Assembly (NCBI RefSeq): GCF_949987535.1
Contig: NC_080074.1
Coordinates: 29,907,478-29,971,477 of the forward strand
DNA from: Balaenoptera acutorostrata
Taxonomy: Eukaryota > Chordata > Mammalia > Artiodactyla > Balaenopteridae
Direction of reading: 5' to 3'
DNA: 64,000 bases
Numbering within the stretch: the first letter of the stretch is position 1; the number at the start of each line of letters is the position of its first letter. Positions 59,880-64,000 of the stretch are shown piece after piece. The notes beneath the pieces are model-generated. The model did no database searches and was not told the origin of the DNA. It worked only from the letters and a program-made list of their open reading frames with translations. A program made the position numbers and the translations under genes.

Positions 59880-62224
59880 GTAAGTGTTTACACTTGCTTT
59901 CTTCTCAGGTTATACACTTTTTTCCCTACTATAATAACCTTTAAAAAAAATAATTCAACTTGCTTTAATATTTTGTGGTGAACTTTGATTCAATCAGTTG
60001 GGTTTAATTTTACTTTTTTTATATTTATATTATTCTTGGAAAATCCAAAATTCTGAATTAGCTTAGGAATTCATAACATACAGAAAAATAGTTGATCTTA
60101 ATGGCCATGACAATAAAATTAGATGCCAATAAAATTATAGTAGTTTCCAATATATTCCTTAAGTCAGGTGCCCTGACATGGAACACGTTCTTTGCCAGTA
60201 TTGACAGGCACTATTGATTGTTATTGATTGAAATATTATGCAAAAGAAGAAAATGATAAGATTTCAGGTGTTTAAAATATACTGATGATTATAATTTTCC
60301 ATTTACAATGTCTTTTTAAGCTATATATTTTAAATTTTTATATAAGTATATGTATTAAAATGTCATTAAATGGTATAGAGCGGACAATATGTTTAAAGTT
60401 TCAACAAAGACATTACATTAAATACTAAAGTAAGTATTCGAAGGAAGGAACATGCTTTTTTAAACTACACATGGATATGTGTTCTTCATATTTCTAAGGT
60501 TCACAGACTGCCTTATTGATGATAGCTTTAGGGGATATGTCAAATGTAAGTAAACTCTAATATGCAGATATATATAATCAAACATAGAGTATGAAGTGAG
60601 AAAAAGAATAAGCAAGTGCATAATTTTTTTGAACAATGAAAGTTGCCAGAACTGTACAAGGAAAGTATATATTTTTTAGGTTAGTGGTGGCCACTGTTAA
60701 TGCTTCCCATCTGAATATGGGAGAATGGTTTCTGAAAGATTTGCAAATCACACTGTTTTATTAAGTAGGACTTCGTTGATAATTGCATAAAACTGTTCCA
60801 AATCTGAGATCCTGCAAAGACCTCTGCAAAGGCAAGTAAAATAGAGGCTTAGTTTATCCAGTATGAATAAAAAATTTATTTGAAGAAAGCATAGGAAAGG
60901 ATAAAAAGGAGCTCCTTGTACTACTTCTTATTCTCAGAGGAATTTCATATCCTTCTGCCTAAACCTGCTTCATAAAGACTTTCTTTCAAGTAACTGAAGG
61001 TCAGTTTGTCTGCCAGTGCATTCAAGTTTAAAAGTAGTATTTATCATGAATTCCTTTTTGTATGTGTGCATAGGTACAAACACCACATGTACTGTTCTTA
61101 AAGTAAACCCAAGAAGTGTATCCAAAATACAAAACCTTTAAAACTAGACATGCTTGATAAAAATTTTACAAATACCTTGCTTCCTCAATGAATGATCACT
61201 AGGTAACACTTTTCATAGGCCTAATTTAAATGTTTAAAATTAAACATAAGAGATTTTTTTCTAAACTAAAATGTATGCAAAGGAGTACATACAGAATTAA
61301 AATAATTAAAATTTATAAGACCCTGACTGACTCTCCCAAAAGCATGATGTTATCACGGAAACTAAGAATAGCACTTATTAAAGAATTACAAAACAAAAGA
61401 TTGCTCTAATCCCATGTGGGTGCAAATCCTCCTCTAAGGAAATCTTGCTAAATGGTGACTTTTAGACATGTATTCCTATTGATTCTGAGTTTAAACTTTA
61501 GATAGCCATTAAGGATTGAAATAAAACACTAAGGGCTAAAGGAAAAAAATAATTTTCTTGTCTGCTCCATTTAGTTAAGACAAGTTTTGAAAATATTGCA
61601 TGAAATATTAATTTTATGTGTGTAAATATTAAATTATGTATGTATTAATGACACCCAGAGGCAACAAAGAAGAAAAAAAAAAAACCAAACCTTCATTATT
61701 TTGTCTGGAAAAAGCCCTAGACTTAAATGTACAAGAAACAGTCCTAGCTGTATTACTAGCCAGCTCTGTCTTGGTTTCCTCATTTGTAAAGTGGTGTGAC
61801 AGTTAACAGTGATTATCACCATCATCATCATCATCCCTACATCCCAGAGTTGATGAAAGAATCTTAATGCTTAGTAAGTGGTAAAACTCTTAGATAATGT
61901 GAAGGCTTTTGTGAATAAGTATACCACCATCTTTCTGCATCCCATTTTCTCCATGTTTCTCTATAAAATAAAATCAATTTCACCATAATTCCAATATCTA
62001 CTGTAAAAATGTGGATAGGTTTGTGAATTCATTTGAGTATCTGGCATCAATAGTCCTCGGAAGCCACACAATTTCATGTGCTATGTTTATAAATTAGCCA
62101 TGGAAAGAAAGCTACCAGCTTGAGTTTCTCAGTATTGACAGTGATTTATCATTCCTATTTAGTGCAAACTATTCATAAGTTATTATCAATTAAATATGTA
62201 TGTGTTTTAATATTTTATGATTAG
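59880..62224 (+). other. EPYC: Presumed EPYC intron 1
   Basis: AT-rich sequence between the candidate exon 1 donor and the acceptor TTTATGATTAG before the start-codon exon. The only repeat seen is a MIR relic near 61690-61920 with an ATC/CAT run inside. No exon is seen. Confidence 0.5.
61690..61920 (+). repeat. MIR SINE relic
   Basis: The MIR-like stretch reads 'tgtattactagccagctctgtcttggtttcctcatttgtaaagtgg', followed by a CAT-rich run and 'cagagttgatgaaagaatcttaatgcttagtaagtgg'. Confidence 0.6.
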
Positions 62225-62237
62225 GAAAGTTTGAAAA

Positions 62238-62402
62238 ATGAAAACATTAGCAAGACTCGTGCTGGGACTTGTCGTCTTGGATGCTGCTGTGACAGCCCCG
62301 ACTCTAGAATCCATCAACTATGACTCAGGAACCTATGACGCCACCTTAGAAGACCTGGATAATCTATACAACTATGAAAACATACCAATGGGTCAAGCTG
62401 AG
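62238..62402 (+). CDS. EPYC: Epiphycan, first coding exon (partial gene)
   Basis: Epiphycan (PG-Lb, dermatan-sulfate proteoglycan 3) is a secreted class III SLRP of growth-plate cartilage. It helps organise the matrix. This exon encodes residues 1-55. Residues 1-19 are a signal peptide (hydrophobic LVLGLVVLDAAVT), then the acidic, tyrosine-rich N-terminus (INYDSGTYDATLEDLDNLYN) follows. That stretch is almost the same as I recall for other mammals and is a likely tyrosine-sulfation region. The start is ATG 62238, 13 bases after acceptor GATTAG at 62224. The exon ends in phase 0 at GAG|GTAACT (donor at 62403). Reading on past the donor gives a stop at 62457-62459, which is intronic. The LRR region and later exons lie beyond the window. 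Confidence 0.95.
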
Positions 62403-64000
62403 GTAACTGATTCTTCCCACTCCGGAGACTTTTTAAAGCATTGTATGAGGAATTATTAGGGTTTCTTCTCTTTAAATAGATTTTTGTTTACTTGTAAGTG
62501 GAGATGTTCCATCTTAATAATTTCATATTAACTTTTTCTCCAGAACATGTTCAATGTGATGGAGGTTAACATTGGGAAACTCTTTTGCTTTCTTTATACT
62601 TCACTTTATTTTCTTTATATTTCCTCATAAAATTGAAAAATAAAAGTGTTTCTATCAAGTTAGAACAGAGAAAATTAGGGGAAGAGGCAATCAATGAGGA
62701 AAAGGTGAATTCAAATAGTACACATAAAATGATAAGGAAGTTTGGGAAGTTTGAAGTAAAGAAAAAAGACATGAGATTAAAATGTAATAGAAGAAAACTA
62801 AAAGAATGCAGAAAAAGGACAATGATTTGAAACTTTACTGTATTCCAAGCGCAAATACGCTTCCCTAAATGACTGATTACCCTCAGTAGTAATGTAGGCA
62901 TTGGCAAAGTTACAGACCATTACCTAAATCTGATATGACATGTTCCTAATTAAATGGTAGGCTTTTTACATAACTAAAGGATACAGACTAATTTTTCTGA
63001 ATCAGAAAACAAGCAGACCTTGAAATGCTGGAGTCTAATGAATGTACAACATTGACAAAAACTAATTAAGTACAAATAAACCGAAAGGGAAATTACATCA
63101 CCTTTACAAGATCAGAACATATTTGGGGCAGTCACTCAAGTGTAAATTTTCTTAGAATAACTACTTTTGATAACTAGGGAAATGAAATATTTAGACAAAA
63201 GCATGTATTTAAATTGTATGGGACTTAGATACATCTTAATTTAAGATAGTAAACATTCTCATTATTGTTTATGTTGCCTTCTAAAATACAAGAATTAGAT
63301 TTTCACAGTACAGTAGTTTTTATGTATTCTCCCCCTGCACTATTCTTTTCCTGTCTTTCTCTCTTTTGCCATCTGTCTCTCTCTCTCTGTCTATATTTCT
63401 CTTCCCTTCTTTTTAGTAAAGTTTCAGGCTTGACAGCAGGCCACTTTTCTTCTGAACATTTAGTTATGACTCTGTTTTTAAGTCTTTATCAACATTCAGT
63501 GCTTGATTCATTTCACTGTGTGGCTTCTATTATGTGAAGGGGATTTTCTGTTGAGAATTTATAGTCATTAATACCAATCTTGCTATATGTGATCTCTGTA
63601 TCTCTAATCTAATGCATCAATGTAGAGTATAAGAAGAAAGTTTTTCAGTGCTTAACTCATCTGCCCTGTTCCTTTTTCCATCTTGCAGAAATATTAAAAA
63701 AACAAAAACAAAAACTCAGTGCATATCTGCAGTTATCTACCAAATTAAATATTTTAATTTAAACTTATTTGTCATTCTTCAAAAAAATATTTCATTGGAT
63801 CGGTGAGTACCATAGTGAATTCTTTATTTTAAGTAGGGCTGGGGAATTTGGATTCAAGGGTTTATTTATTCACTTCCGAAGACCACATGCATAATAGAGG
63901 GACTACCATTTGAGACCAAGCCTACCCTAGGCAAAACTGTGAAGGACGTGAATTTTATCTGCAGACTGTTTTTAAGCTATTCCTTGCTGTCAGGATCCTT
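62403..64000 (+). other. EPYC: EPYC intron 2, start
   Basis: AT-rich sequence following donor GTAACT. No further EPYC exon, which should encode the segment after NYENIP...E, is found before the window ends. A TC-rich patch lies at 63357-63400. Open frames of 80-110 codons on both strands at 62566-62907 have no recognised similarity. Confidence 0.7.

Noticed and set aside
62566..62907. 113-codon minus-strand frame in EPYC intron 2
   Set aside because: Low-complexity Phe/Leu/Ser-rich translation of AT-rich DNA, with no domain and a counterpart frame on the other strand.

Overview
This window is nuclear DNA from a placental mammal, most likely a whale or dolphin. It is AT-rich and mostly non-coding. 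Five SINE copies have the tRNA-Glu-derived CHR structure typical of cetaceans and their hippo/ruminant relatives. The young L1 3' ends are of the cetartiodactyl type. I see no BovB or Bov-tA elements, which a ruminant window of this size would normally carry. The species call is inference from repeats.

Two small leucine-rich proteoglycan (SLRP) genes lie on the + strand. Keratocan (KERA) has coding exons at 16227-17112 and 21373-21548 that join to an intact 353-codon frame. A candidate non-coding first exon ends at 14900, and the 3'UTR probably ends near 22345. Epiphycan (EPYC) begins near the right edge, with a TATA box and a candidate non-coding exon 1 at about 59769-59879. The exon carrying the start codon and signal peptide is at 62238-62402. 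The rest of EPYC lies beyond the window. Order and orientation fit the mammalian DCN-LUM-KERA-EPYC cluster, so LUM and DCN should lie to the left. Both products are secreted extracellular-matrix proteins: keratocan in corneal stroma, epiphycan in growth-plate cartilage.

Layout: 1-14.8 kb is KERA upstream DNA; 14.8-22.4 kb is KERA; 22.4-59.8 kb is a gene-free interval full of repeats; 59.8-64 kb is the 5' part of EPYC. Repeats include CHR SINEs with target-site duplications (TSDs), young 5'-truncated L1 tails, MIR and L2 relics, eroded old L1/HAL1, LTR relics (one nested in an old L1), and hAT DNA transposons.

The most unusual item is a 452-bp poly(A)-tailed insertion at 4375-4826. It is bounded by a perfect 15-bp direct repeat and splits an old repeat. 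It is CpG-rich for this region, matches no repeat family I know, and looks like a retroposed mRNA 3' end of unknown parent. Other items of interest are a CpG-bearing block with inverted TCAGCA half-sites just downstream of the candidate KERA exon 1, a 26-bp perfect palindrome, and a local about 50-bp direct repeat. I found no undescribed multi-gene system.
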